A DNA stretch of 64,000 bases, taken from assembly GCA_016712505.1 (NCBI GenBank), contig JADJQY010000001.1:991322-1055321 (forward strand), written 5' to 3'. The notes under the pieces were generated by a model that was not told the origin of the DNA, ran no database searches, and saw nothing but the letters and a program-made list of their open reading frames with translations. The stretch is from Candidatus Eiseniibacteriota bacterium (GTDB lineage Bacteria > Eisenbacteria > RBG-16-71-46 > CAIMUX01). Positions 42,178 through 53,372 of the stretch are shown one piece after another. Positions within the stretch are counted from its first letter, which is position 1. Each line of letters starts with the position of its first letter. Made by a program: the position numbers and the translations under genes.

Positions 42178-42807
42178 ATGGATGGAAAGATCTTGAAGGG
42201 AACCGGCACCTCCGTGCCCGGCGCCTCTGCACCCGGCAGCCGAGTACTCAAGCAGGACGTGCTGGCTGCACGCGAGGAGGGGCGCCACCTGGTCGCGGCA
42301 GCGCAGGAGGAAGCGGAGCAGATCCGCGCGGAAGCGCTGCGTGAAGCGGAGCAGTTGCGCGAGCAAGCCCGCCGCCAGGGCTACGAGGACGGGATCGCCC
42401 GCTTGAACGAGCTGGCCCTCTCGTTCCAGGAGACTCAATCACACCTCTTCGAGGAGAGCCGGTCGGAACTGATTCGCCTTGGCGTCCGGGTGGCGGAGAA
42501 GATCCTCGGTCGGGAGCTGGAAGTGAACGAGGCGGCCCTGACCGACCTGGTCATTCGCGCCATTCGCGGGATCCGGCACGAGCGACGGATCCAGATCCGC
42601 GTCGCGCCCGAGGATCTCGAGCGGGTTCGGGTCGGACATCCGCGTCTGATCGAAGAGGTCGGTGCGGGCAAGGAGATCGATTTTCGCGAGGATCCGACGA
42701 TCAAGACCGGCGGCTGCATCGTCGAGACCGACCTCGGAATCATCGACGCCCGGCTGGACACCCAACTGCGCGTCCTCGAGCGGGCGCTGCTGGCGAAGCG
42801 GGGTTAA
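42178..42807 (+). CDS. sctL: T3SS ATPase stator SctL (FliH/YscL family)
   Basis: 209 residues with AGAGGGGAACG upstream of the ATG. Residues about 25-100 are coiled coil (EEGRHLVAAAQEEAEQIRAE, ALREAEQLREQARRQGYEDG). The C-terminal domain is FliH/V-ATPase E-like (RLGVRVAEKILGRELEVNEA, IKTGGCIVETDLGIIDARLD). It holds the ATPase SctN and links it to the cytoplasmic ring. It ends 5 bases before sctN. Confidence 0.93.
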   Translation: MDGKILKGTGTSVPGASAPGSRVLKQDVLAAREEGRHLVAAAQEEAEQIRAEALREAEQLREQARRQGYEDGIARLNELALSFQETQSHLFEESRSELIRLGVRVAEKILGRELEVNEAALTDLVIRAIRGIRHERRIQIRVAPEDLERVRVGHPRLIEEVGAGKEIDFREDPTIKTGGCIVETDLGIIDARLDTQLRVLERALLAKRG

Positions 42808-42812
42808 CTGCG

Positions 42813-44141
42813 ATGGCATCGGATCCAAAGCACCCGTTCGACCTCGGCAATCTCGAGGCGGTGTTGCGCGAGGTCTCGCCCGTCGAGGTGCGGGGGCGGG
42901 TCACCGGGCTGGTCGGCCTGATCGTCAAGGCGGCGTTGCCCGAGGCATGGGTCGGGGAGCTGTGCTACATCCACAATCCCCGCTCCGATCAGCCGGTACG
43001 AGCCGAGGTGGTCGGCTTCGATCAGAACGAGGCGCTCCTGATGCCGCTCGGCGATCTGGCCAACATCGGCATGGCGAGCGAGGTCGTGCCGACCGGGCGC
43101 TGTCTCTCGGTCAAGGTAGGGGATGCATTGCTGGGGCGCGTCTTGAACGGGCTGGGTGAGCCGCGCGACCAGGCGACCCGCGGGCCATTGGTGCTGGAGG
43201 ACGAGTACCCGGTGATGGCCGCGCCTCCCGACCCGCTGAAGCGGCGGCGGATCATGAATCCGATCAGCGTCGGGGTGAAGGCGATCGACGGCGTGCTCAC
43301 CGCCGGCGAAGGGCAGCGTATCGGCCTCTTCGCCGCCGCGGGCGGAGGCAAGTCGACCTTCCTCGGCATGGTGGCGCGCAATACCGAAGCCGACGTGAAC
43401 GTGATCGCCCTGATCGGCGAGCGTGGTCGCGAGGTGAACGACTTCATCGAGGAATCGTTGGGCGAAGAGGGGATGGCCCGGTCGGTCGTCGTGGTGGCAA
43501 CCTCGGATGAGCCGGCGTTGGTGCGGCTCAAGGCCGCTTATGTGGCCACGACCATCGCCGACTACTTCCGCGACCGGGGCCAGCGGGTCATGCTGATGAT
43601 GGACTCGGTGACCCGATTTGCCCGGGCTCAGCGCGAGGTGGGGCTGGCCACGGGGGAGCCGCCGGCTCGCGCGGGCTTCACTCCATCGGTCTTCTCCGAG
43701 CTGCCGAAACTGCTGGAGCGGGCCGGGAACAGCGACAAGGGCTCGATCACGGCGTTCTACACCGTTCTGGTCGAAGGGGACGACATGACCGAACCGGTGG
43801 CCGATGAGGTCCGTTCCATCCTCGATGGTCACGTCATCCTCACCCGGCGTCTGGCAGCGCGGAATCACTATCCGGCGATCGACGTATTGCAGAGCGCCTC
43901 GCGCGTGATGACCCAGGTGACCGATCGCGGACATCAGGATGCGGCCGGCCGTCTGCGCCGCCTGCTCAGCGTCTACGAGGAGAATCGCGACGCGATTCTG
44001 TACGGCATCTACAAGAAGGGGACGAATCCCGAGATCGACGAGGCGATTGCCAAGATGCCTCTGATCGATGCGTTCCTGAAGCAGCGGACCGAGGAGAAGC
44101 TCTCCCTGGAGGAGACGCTCCGCCTGCTGCTCGCCATCTAG
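42813..44141 (+). CDS. sctN: T3SS ATPase SctN
   Basis: 442 residues, the usual length. Walker A is GLFAAAGGGKST near residues 171-182, followed by IALIGERGREVNDFIEE, RVMLMMDSVTRFARAQREVG and FTVLVEGDD-like text (FYTVLVEGDDMTEPVADEVR). DGHVILTRRLAARNHYPAID is typical of EscN/YscN/FliI ATPases. It unfolds substrates and releases chaperones at the export gate. Its stalk partner SctO is not next to it but lies 8.5 kb downstream (52678). Confidence 0.96.
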   Translation: MASDPKHPFDLGNLEAVLREVSPVEVRGRVTGLVGLIVKAALPEAWVGELCYIHNPRSDQPVRAEVVGFDQNEALLMPLGDLANIGMASEVVPTGRCLSVKVGDALLGRVLNGLGEPRDQATRGPLVLEDEYPVMAAPPDPLKRRRIMNPISVGVKAIDGVLTAGEGQRIGLFAAAGGGKSTFLGMVARNTEADVNVIALIGERGREVNDFIEESLGEEGMARSVVVVATSDEPALVRLKAAYVATTIADYFRDRGQRVMLMMDSVTRFARAQREVGLATGEPPARAGFTPSVFSELPKLLERAGNSDKGSITAFYTVLVEGDDMTEPVADEVRSILDGHVILTRRLAARNHYPAIDVLQSASRVMTQVTDRGHQDAAGRLRRLLSVYEENRDAILYGIYKKGTNPEIDEAIAKMPLIDAFLKQRTEEKLSLEETLRLLLAI

Positions 44142-44188
44142 CATTCGCCCGTCCGTGGGGCGGCAAACATCAAGGAGATCAAGGCTCA

Positions 44189-44536
44189 ATGCCGGGACTC
44201 GAGGATTGGTACCACGTCCGCTTCGATGAGCAGGTGTTTCGCCGGGAGGTCGCTCCTCCGGGCGGCGAGTCGTGGTCCGATCAGGTGCCTTGGCGCGACA
44301 TCGTGCGGGTCTGTTACATGACCCGCGACGCTCTGGAGTCGGACGAGTTGTACGTCTTCTGTTCGAGTCGGCCGGAGAGTTACGTCATTCCGATGGAAGC
44401 CGACGGTGGGCTGGCCCTGCTGAACGAGCTGGTGCGCCGGGAGCTTTTTCCCGCGCAGTTGGCCATCGAGGCGGCCGGCTCCAACGGCGCCCTCTACTGC
44501 TGGCCCCCGGCGGGGCCGAGCTCGGAATCTGCCTAG
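44189..44536 (+). CDS. Small protein of unknown function at the end of the sctI-N operon
   Basis: 115 residues from the ATG at 44189 (AAGGAG upstream, 47 bases after sctN). There is no signal peptide or membrane helix. It is rich in aromatic and acidic residues (LEDWYHVRFDEQVFRREVAP, VCYMTRDALESDELYVFCSS, YVIPMEADGGLALLNELVRR), compatible with a small alpha/beta domain. No family was recognised. The position suggests a link to the T3SS, but a stand-alone role is possible. Confidence 0.65.
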   Translation: MPGLEDWYHVRFDEQVFRREVAPPGGESWSDQVPWRDIVRVCYMTRDALESDELYVFCSSRPESYVIPMEADGGLALLNELVRRELFPAQLAIEAAGSNGALYCWPPAGPSSESA

Positions 44537-44544
44537 GAGGAAGC

Positions 44545-46353
44545 ATGGACCGGGGGAAGAGGCAGCGATCGAAGCGGGCGCCGCGGTCGTTCCGGAACGC
44601 GCTCCGGTGGGGAGCGATTCTCCTGCTTCCCTTCGTCTCCGAATGGGCCACTTCCCGCGCGGCGGAACCAGATCTGCCTGATGACCCGAGCCGCCTGGCC
44701 CAGGGAACCTTCATCGGTTCGACCGATCGCGAGTACCCGCACGCGATCGCAGTCGATGCGTCCGGCAACATCCTCGTCGCCGGGTACACCATCTCGGCCA
44801 ACTTCCCGACCACCCCCGGGGCGTACGATCGCACGCGCGCGGGGGACTACGACGTTTTCGTGGCGAAGTTCGATCCCACCCTCGGAGTCCTGCTCTGGTC
44901 CACGCTCCTGGGAGGGGCGGCCGAGGATCGGGCCTTCGCCATCGCTCTCGACGCGGAAGAGAATGTCGTCGTGGCCGGTCTCACCTACTCGGCGGACTTT
45001 CCCACCACTCCCTCCGCGTTCGATCGCACCCTCGGAGGAGCACGTGATGGTTTCGTGGCCAAGCTGAGCGCGGACGGGAGTGTGCTGCGCTGGAGCACGC
45101 TGGTCGGCGGGGCCGGCCTCGATCGCGTGTGGGACCTCGCTCTGGGGGCCGACGGCCAGCCGATCGTCGTCGGGGAGACCTCTTCGAGTGACTTTCCCAC
45201 CGCGTCGGGCGCGCTGCAGCCCCAGGCCCAGGGGAGCACGGACGGATTCATCCTCCGCCTCAACGCGCAGGGGCAGGGGATGATCTCGGGCTCGTACCTT
45301 GGCGGCGCCCTCGCGGATCAGATCACCGCGCTCGAACTGGATGCGGGGGGAGATCTCTGGGTCACCGGAAACACCGACTCGCAGAACCTGCCGGTCAGCC
45401 CCGACGCCTTCATGGGGACACGCGCGGGCGGGACCGATGCGTTTCTCCATCGGCTCGACGGACTGGCTGCGCAACTCCTGCACGGAACCTACCTCGGGGG
45501 GACGGCGGAGGATCGGGGCAATGCGCTGACCATCGACCCGTCGGGTCGCGTACTGGTCGCCGGGAGCACACTGTCTGCCGATTTTCCCACCATCTCCGGG
45601 TCGTACGACCGGACGGCCAATGGAGGACGGGATGCGTTCGTGACCGGCTTCGCCCCATCGCAAGCGATGCCGGTGTTGAGCAGCTTCCTCGGAGGGCTCT
45701 CGACCGACGAGCCGTTCGCGATCACCGCCGATTCGGAGGGACGCGTCCTGGTGGCGGGCGAGACCTCATCAGCCGATTTTCCCACCACCGCCGATGCGCT
45801 CGACCGCATTTACGGAGGGAACATCGATGCGTGGGTGACGCGCTTCGATTCCGGCGTGAGTCAGCTTTCCTGGAGCAGTTTCATGGGGGGATCGCTGGCC
45901 GACGGCATCTGGGAGATCACGGTGGACGAGGCAGACAATCCCGTGTCCTCCGGTCCGAGTCGCTCGCCCGAGATGCCCACTACCTCCGGGGCGTACGATC
46001 CGACACACAACGGCACCCAGGATGTCCATGTTTCGCGCCTCGCCCTTGGTGTGCCGGCGGCAGTCGGCACGATCGTGCTCCCGGGCCCCTGGTCGGCGAG
46101 CCCGAATCCGTCGCGAGGTGCGGTGACGCTCAACTTCGATCTCGATCGCCCGATTTCAGGTCCGCTCTCGGTCCACGATGCCGCGGGACGCCGTGTGGCG
46201 CGTCTCGGGGGAAGCCGTTGGGCGGCCGGGGCTCACCGCGTCGTCTGGGACGGGACTTCGGGCCAGGGCCGACTCGCGCCCACCGGCGTCTACTGGTTCC
46301 GGTTCGAAGGCGATGCTGCCCAGGCCGGCACCAAGGTGATTCTGCTGCGGTAG
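44545..46353 (+). CDS. Secreted SBBP-repeat beta-propeller with C-terminal sorting-like domain
   Basis: 602 residues from the ATG at 44545 (TAGGAGGAAGC upstream). A signal peptide (ALRWGAILLLPFVSEWATSR) is followed by about eight SBBP-type repeats, each carrying DAxGNxxVAGxTxSxxFPTT and YDRTxxGxxDxFVxKL patterns. The C-terminal module starts SPNPSRGAVTLNF and ends GTKVILLR. It is probably a surface or extracellular propeller. It is only 8 bases from the preceding small gene and may be transcribed with the T3SS operon. Confidence 0.85.
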   Translation: MDRGKRQRSKRAPRSFRNALRWGAILLLPFVSEWATSRAAEPDLPDDPSRLAQGTFIGSTDREYPHAIAVDASGNILVAGYTISANFPTTPGAYDRTRAGDYDVFVAKFDPTLGVLLWSTLLGGAAEDRAFAIALDAEENVVVAGLTYSADFPTTPSAFDRTLGGARDGFVAKLSADGSVLRWSTLVGGAGLDRVWDLALGADGQPIVVGETSSSDFPTASGALQPQAQGSTDGFILRLNAQGQGMISGSYLGGALADQITALELDAGGDLWVTGNTDSQNLPVSPDAFMGTRAGGTDAFLHRLDGLAAQLLHGTYLGGTAEDRGNALTIDPSGRVLVAGSTLSADFPTISGSYDRTANGGRDAFVTGFAPSQAMPVLSSFLGGLSTDEPFAITADSEGRVLVAGETSSADFPTTADALDRIYGGNIDAWVTRFDSGVSQLSWSSFMGGSLADGIWEITVDEADNPVSSGPSRSPEMPTTSGAYDPTHNGTQDVHVSRLALGVPAAVGTIVLPGPWSASPNPSRGAVTLNFDLDRPISGPLSVHDAAGRRVARLGGSRWAAGAHRVVWDGTSGQGRLAPTGVYWFRFEGDAAQAGTKVILLR

Positions 46354-46391
46354 CCATCCGGCGACGATCACCAGCGCCGGTCTTCGGACGA

Positions 46392-47669
46392 TCAGCGAAG
46401 CTTCGTCAGGCGCACGGATCGTGCTTCTGGTCCGTGTCCTGCGAGTGCGAGGTAGAGACCGTTCGGCACCAGCTGTCCGGCATCGTCTCGCCCGTCCCAA
46501 TGCGCCTCTCCGCCCTGCGTCCGGAGGTACCGCACGCGGCGGCCGTCGATCGAGAGGATGGTGATCCGCGAGGTCCCATCGCGATTCATGCTGGTCTCGT
46601 CCCCGTCCGGGGGAAAGATCAGCCGAGTCTCGCCTGCAAATGGATTAGGCCACGCCGACCCTGGGGTGGACGTACCCTCCTCGGTCGAGGACAGGTCGGT
46701 CGTACGATAGAGACCGATCGACCACTCGCCCCCGGTGCGCTGGCCGTCCACCGCGATCAACCAGCGCGTTCCATCCCACCAGGGGGAGTAGGTGTGCATC
46801 GCCTCGGCGTTCCATCCCTCGCCTGAGCGGGAGATGACCGGACTCTCCGCGACCTCGTGTTCCACGTAGCCGGTCGGGGTGAGCAGGTCGATGGCGAAAG
46901 CTCGCACCGCCTCGCCATAGACGACATCCGACTTCTGGGCGTAACGCATCCGCTGGTTGCCACCGTAGACGAACATGCGGCCGCCTGCGCGGGCGCTGCT
47001 CCGATCGTCGTCCACGATCGGACTGAGCGGGTGGTGTTGCCATCCCCAGGCCAGCGTGTTCGACCAGTACAGCTCGCAATCCTGGCTGGAGTTTCGCGCC
47101 ACGAATAGATAGAGACGATCCTGCCACTCGAGAATCGCCGGATCGGAGAAGCCGCCGCCGGTCAAGAGGATCGCTTCGAGCGTCCAGTCGTCCGGAAAGT
47201 GCACCGCCCGGTAGAGCCGCACATCGATGTTGCCCGGCCCCACCTGGAGCATGTAGTGCTCCCCCCCGTGGCCGAAGATGTACGGGAAGGCCTGATGAAA
47301 CGGCTCGTGCAGGCAGATTCCGCCCCAGCTCCAGGCGTAGCCATCCTTGCTCACGGCGTAGGCGATGACCCCACGGGTGTACCCGACGAGGTAGGCCTCG
47401 AAGAAGATGTACCACTTGCCCTCGGTCCGGTAGAGGAAGGGATCGGCGACGAAGTGGCAGGGAATCGGCACCATCTCCCGAGTGATGATCGGATTGACCG
47501 GTACGGCCTCCGTCGGTCGATTCGGGGAGACGGTGATCTCAGGCCATTGTGGAACGAAGGTGCCGGCCAGCGCGCCACCGCCGCTTCCGGCACCAGGCAA
47601 GCAAGCGAGCGTCCACAGAAGTCCCAGGCAAAGCCAGCGGACCAGGACACGGGACCCGAAATGCGGCAT
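46392..47669 (-). CDS. Secreted GINT1-like five-bladed propeller with C-terminal sorting-like domain
   Basis: 425 residues from the ATG at 47669 (CGAGGT upstream). A signal peptide (VRWLCLGLLWTLACLPGAGS) is present. Residues about 60-300 resemble the N-terminal domain of glucosamine inositolphosphorylceramide transferases and related GH43-like propellers (CHFVADPFLYRTEGKWYIFF, GVIAYAVSKDGYAWSWGGIC, FSDPAILEWQDRLYLFVARN). The C-terminal module starts WPNPFAGETRLIF and ends VRLTKLR. The exact activity is unknown, and the glycosyltransferase half of GINT1 proteins is absent. Confidence 0.8.
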   Translation of the reverse strand: MPHFGSRVLVRWLCLGLLWTLACLPGAGSGGGALAGTFVPQWPEITVSPNRPTEAVPVNPIITREMVPIPCHFVADPFLYRTEGKWYIFFEAYLVGYTRGVIAYAVSKDGYAWSWGGICLHEPFHQAFPYIFGHGGEHYMLQVGPGNIDVRLYRAVHFPDDWTLEAILLTGGGFSDPAILEWQDRLYLFVARNSSQDCELYWSNTLAWGWQHHPLSPIVDDDRSSARAGGRMFVYGGNQRMRYAQKSDVVYGEAVRAFAIDLLTPTGYVEHEVAESPVISRSGEGWNAEAMHTYSPWWDGTRWLIAVDGQRTGGEWSIGLYRTTDLSSTEEGTSTPGSAWPNPFAGETRLIFPPDGDETSMNRDGTSRITILSIDGRRVRYLRTQGGEAHWDGRDDAGQLVPNGLYLALAGHGPEARSVRLTKLR

Positions 47670-47843
47670 CGGATACCTCGAAGGTCGATCGAACCACCCC
47701 GCGCAGCGTGGGGCATCACGCCCGGGGGGGTGAGCGCGATCCCAGTCACTATCGAAACGGGGAAAGTGTAGCACAGTCGTACCGGGCGGGAGGCGTGGAT
47801 TGTCAGCACCCACGACGACTGAACCTCGACCAGGGAGGAGAAG

Positions 47844-48227
47844 GTGTACTACATCGTCGAGTCGAAGAAGAGTATGGATCAGGCGGCAGCCGACCTGGAG
47901 GCGGCGATCGTCCGGAACGGATTCGGCGTCATGCACGTGCATGATCTGGGGAACACCCTCCGCTCGAAGGGGGTCTCGTTCCAGAACCAGTGCAAGGTGT
48001 TCGAGATCTGCAACCCGATCCAGGCCTCGAGAGTCCTGGCGGCCGACCTGCGGATCAACATGGCCCTTCCCTGCCGGATATCGGTCTTTGCCGATGCCGC
48101 CGGGACGAAACTCGGCTTGATCCGACCGATCAACATGCTGAAGGCCTTGTCGGACGACCCTGCCCTGCTCGAAGTGGCGCAGGAGGTCGAGGAGAAGACC
48201 ATCCGCATGATCGACGAGGCGCGCTAA
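47844..48227 (+). CDS. DUF302 family protein
   Basis: 127 residues from a GTG at 47844 with GGGAGGAGAAG upstream. The DUF302 pattern is visible (SMDQAAADLEAAIVRNGFGV, MHVHDLGNTLRSKG, VFEICNPIQASRVLAADLRI, ALPCRISVFAD). It is a small cytoplasmic alpha/beta protein of unknown biochemistry, often linked to redox or sulfur metabolism genes. It converges on selD with 52 bases between them. Confidence 0.85.
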   Translation: MYYIVESKKSMDQAAADLEAAIVRNGFGVMHVHDLGNTLRSKGVSFQNQCKVFEICNPIQASRVLAADLRINMALPCRISVFADAAGTKLGLIRPINMLKALSDDPALLEVAQEVEEKTIRMIDEAR

Positions 48228-48279
48228 GGCACGGACCCTCGGGCGTCGTCAGAGGCGGGGGGCAGGGGCAGCCTGGTGA

Positions 48280-49329
48280 TCAGGCCACTGAAACTTGCGC
48301 GGGGCCCTCGTGCAACGCGCCCACGACCGCGGCGCTCCCGAAGCCTTGCTCCCGGAAGATCTCCAGCACGCGCGGCGCCGCCTCGGCGGTGCAGGCCACA
48401 AGAAGCCCTCCGCTGGTCTGCGGATCGGTGATCAGTTTCTTCTGCCACTCTTCGATGCCGCTCCCGAGCGAGATCTCGTGGCCGTAGCTGGCCCAGTTGC
48501 GGCCGGATGCGCCGGTGGCCACGCCCGCCTGCACATGGGCGAGCGCCTCGGGGAAGAACGGGATCTTCGAGAATTCGACCGTGGCGGAGAGCTTCGAGCC
48601 CCGGCAGATCTCGAGCAGGTGGCCGCCGAGTCCGAAGCCGGTGACATCGGTCATGGCATGCACGCCGTCGAGCTCGGCCAGATGGGTACCCGGCGTGTTC
48701 AGCTTGGTGGTCGAGGCGATCATCTGAGCGTACCCCTCGGGGCTCAGGGCGTTCTTCTTCAGCGCCGCGGAGAGGATCCCGACTCCCATCGTCTTGCCCA
48801 GGATCAGAAGGTCACCCGCACGCGCGGCGTCGTTCCGTTTCACCCGCTTGGGGTGGACCAGGCCTAAAGCCACCAGACCGTAGATCGGTTCCACCGAGTC
48901 GATCGAGTGACCTCCGGCGATCGGAATGCCCGCCTCGTGACAGACCGACTCGCCCCCGTCCAGGATCTTTCGGATCGTCTCCAGCGGGAGTTTGCCGATC
49001 GGCATCCCCACCAGGGCCAGGGCAAAGATCGGTCGACCGCCCATCGCGTAGACGTCGGAGATGGCGTTGGTGGCCGCGATGCGCCCGAAGTCGAACGGAT
49101 CGTCGACGATCGGCATGAAGAAGTCGGTCGTCGCGATGATCGCTTGGTCGTCGTTCAAACGGTAGACCGCGGCGTCGTCGCTGGTCTCGGTTCCGACCAG
49201 CAATTCCTTCGGGATCGCGCGCAGCGGTTGGGAGGCGAGGATCTCGGACAGAACGGCAGGGGCGATCTTGCAGCCGCAGCCACCGCCGTGCGAGAGGTCG
49301 GTGAGTCGGATCGGGGCGTCGTTGGTCAT
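48280..49329 (-). CDS. selD: Selenide, water dikinase (selenophosphate synthase)
   Basis: 349 residues from the ATG at 49329. The active-site motif HGGGCGCK (residues about 14-21) has Cys, not selenocysteine, and the conserved Lys. Other family motifs are TTDFFMPIVDDPFDFGRIAA, NAISDVYAMGG, AGGHSIDSVEPIYGLVALG, VTGFGLGGHLLE and LITDPQTSGGLLVA. It makes selenophosphate from selenide and ATP for selenocysteine or selenouridine. No other selenium genes are visible here. Confidence 0.96.
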   Translation of the reverse strand: MTNDAPIRLTDLSHGGGCGCKIAPAVLSEILASQPLRAIPKELLVGTETSDDAAVYRLNDDQAIIATTDFFMPIVDDPFDFGRIAATNAISDVYAMGGRPIFALALVGMPIGKLPLETIRKILDGGESVCHEAGIPIAGGHSIDSVEPIYGLVALGLVHPKRVKRNDAARAGDLLILGKTMGVGILSAALKKNALSPEGYAQMIASTTKLNTPGTHLAELDGVHAMTDVTGFGLGGHLLEICRGSKLSATVEFSKIPFFPEALAHVQAGVATGASGRNWASYGHEISLGSGIEEWQKKLITDPQTSGGLLVACTAEAAPRVLEIFREQGFGSAAVVGALHEGPAQVSVA

Positions 49330-49403
49330 GCTGGTCCTCGCGGTTCTGGGTCTCGGGGCTCCCGGGCCGGGGCGCAGGGGGAGAATACCAGACCGGCCGC
49401 CGG

Positions 49404-51330
<1,927 letters not shown>

Positions 51331-51341
<11 letters not shown>

Positions 51342-52509
51342 CGTAGAGGGCGCAGAGCGCCACGGTGTAATTGTGATACAAGGGATGCCCGGCGATCGGG
51401 GCAATCTCGCCGTAGGTGTGGAAGCCGGCCCAGGGAATGGACGAACCCATCTCCGCGTGTAGCGGCTCCACGATCTCCCCCGCCGCGCAGCCGCCGAACA
51501 TGATCTTCCCCCGTCCGGCGCAATCGAATTGGAGCACCATCACCGGCTTTGCCTGCCCGCTCTCCTGCCTCAATGAACGCGCGCATTCTTCCGCGCTGCG
51601 GCGGATCTGCTCGGTGTCCCTCCGGGTCATGTGAATGCTCTGCCCCGTGGCGAGCCCGCCCCCCGGGAAGAAGAGCGCACCGCTCTCGCGGTCGAGCTGC
51701 ATCGGAGTACGGATCACCATCGTCTTGGCCGCCGTGCCGTTCTCGATCGGAGTGCCGACGCAGAGATGGACGATGCCGTCGGCGTTCAGATCTTCCGGGT
51801 CGCCATCGAGATATTCCTTGAACACCGACCAGGCGTGCCGCCCGTCGATCTCCTGGACCCATCCTCCGCCGGCTTGCGAGATCCGGCGCGCGGTGCCGAT
51901 CGGCAGACAGCCGTGGCTCACCGCGACCTCCAGCCGGCCCGCTCCCCGAAGCACCACCGCGGCGACTGCTCCGGACGCCACCTGGTCGCCGCCGTACTGG
52001 TAGGTGCGAGAGAACTGCATGTCATCCGCGGAGGTCCCGCCGACCACCGGCACTCCCGGTAACGCCGAGTTCAATCGATCGAGGAAGCTGGTGCAGTCTC
52101 CGACCAGTCCATCGGGGAAGACGATGATCCCCATCGCCGGCTCGTGCCCGATCCGGGCGGCGAGCGTTTCGGCGCAGCCCGAAGGATCTTCCGCGTACCC
52201 CTCGATCAGATAGGTCTGGGCGCGAATCGAGTCGGATGCCATGGCCATGACGACCACCGCGCAGTCGACCTCGTGGGAGTCGTTGTCCGCGATCACCCCT
52301 TCGCCGGAGCAGCCGACCAGCTGCGCGTCGGGAGCGGCCTCGCGAATTCCGGAGAGCAACGTGGGCTGATCATAGGCGGCCGTGGCGAAGACGATCAGGA
52401 GATCCGCCGTCGAATCCGGCAACTGGCTGCAAGCGCTGGTGGCGGCGGAAAATCCTGCCGCGCGTGCATCTTCCAGGGTGCTTTGCCCCACCCCGCTGTG
52501 CGTGCTCAA
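51331..52509 (-). CDS. FIST-domain sensory protein
   Basis: 392 residues from a TTG at 52509 (GGGGGATCC upstream). FIST_N (TADLLIVFATAAYDQPTLLS, AQLVGCSGEGVIADND, AVVVMAMASDS) and FIST_C (PVMVLQFDCAGRGKIMFGGC, IPWAGFHTYGEIAPIAG, FHNYT-like YHNYTVALCALYDAA) are both complete. FIST domains are cytoplasmic small-ligand sensors, for amino acids or nitric oxide in known cases. Here the sensor is a separate polypeptide coupled to the downstream hybrid kinase. Confidence 0.93.
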
Positions 52510-52677
52510 GGATCCCCCCTCGGTCCTGTGAAGGCGGAATTGCCCCCGTTCTCCTTGTCGGCGGCCCCTGGATCAACTTGAGACAGGCCCCGCACTAGAT
52601 TTCGTCGGGTTCCTCGGAGGGGCAACGGAGTATGCTCAACAGGCCGTTCCCCAGTGCCCAGGATCCGCTGCGAGGAG

Positions 52678-53187
52678 ATGATGCCGGCCAAACCCCGCTA
52701 CCCGCTCGAGGCGTATCTAACCCACCTCCTGGGGGAGAAGGAGCGCGCGTTCAAGGAGCTCGCGGCCGCCCTGGACAAGGTGCGCCAGGAAGAAGAGCGC
52801 CGGGCAGGCATGCTCGCCCGGCTGGAGCAGCTCGAGTCCGACCACAAGCGCTGGATGGGCGACTACTGGCAGGGGCTTCGCGAGGGAAGATTCGGTCCCA
52901 ACGATATCGAGGGTCGGCGCAACCACCTCGAGGGGCTGGCCTCCGACACTCGCGACCAGAAGCGCGAACTCCTCGCCCAGGAGCGCGCAGTGCAACGAGC
53001 CGAGCAGGCCGCGGAGACAGTACGCCAAGAATTCGGCCGGATCTCCAACGAGGTGAAGGTCCACCAGGAGAAGAAGGACGAGTGGCTGCGCGAAATCGCC
53101 CGCGAGGCGGACCGGAAGGAGCAGAGGGGGATGGAGGACCTCTCCACCGCCCGACACGTGCGTCGTGGGTCGGGAAAAAAGGCATAA
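52678..53187 (+). CDS. sctO: T3SS ATPase stalk protein SctO (YscO/FliJ-like coiled coil)
   Basis: 169 residues from the ATG at 52678 or 52681 (GAGGAG directly upstream; a GTG at 52654 is also in frame). Nearly the whole protein is one long coiled coil (EKERAFKELAAALDKVRQEE, ERAVQRAEQAAETVRQEFGR). It ends with the FliJ/YscO-like VHQEKKDEWLREIAREADRK motif. SctO inserts into the SctN hexamer and contacts the export gate. It lies alone between the FIST gene and a protease, far from sctN. No exact copy of the T3SS promoter motif was found upstream. The length of 150-170 residues fits the family. Confidence 0.8.
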   Translation: MMPAKPRYPLEAYLTHLLGEKERAFKELAAALDKVRQEEERRAGMLARLEQLESDHKRWMGDYWQGLREGRFGPNDIEGRRNHLEGLASDTRDQKRELLAQERAVQRAEQAAETVRQEFGRISNEVKVHQEKKDEWLREIAREADRKEQRGMEDLSTARHVRRGSGKKA

Positions 53188-53372
53188 CGCATTTTAGGAC
53201 AATAAATTATGACTAATGCGACGCGCATTCACGATCCCTGTTCGCCGATCGGACCCGATCGGTCGGAAAAAACCCCGGCCGACGGCAAACCGCAAAATGT
53301 TAGGCTTGTCTGCGCCATATCCGCGCCCCATCGGCAGCGGCGAATCCTCCACCCACACATGGAGACTCTATC
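53188..53372. other. AT-rich patch and inverted repeat after sctO
   Basis: Positions about 53190-53225 are AT-rich and hold CGCATT and AATGCG as inverted halves around a TAAATTA core. Further on, GATCGG/CCGATC repeats lie near 53250 and an AAAAAA tract near 53268. No gene is convincing here. It may contain the protease promoter. Confidence 0.35.

Noticed and set aside
48280..49329. Selenocysteine in SelD
   Set aside because: The active-site motif reads GGGCGCK with ordinary Cys codons and has no in-frame TGA.
52621..52649. GGCAAC upstream of sctO as a fifth exact T3SS promoter
   Set aside because: At the fixed spacing the second hexamer is CCGTTC, which matches CGATAA at only two of six positions.
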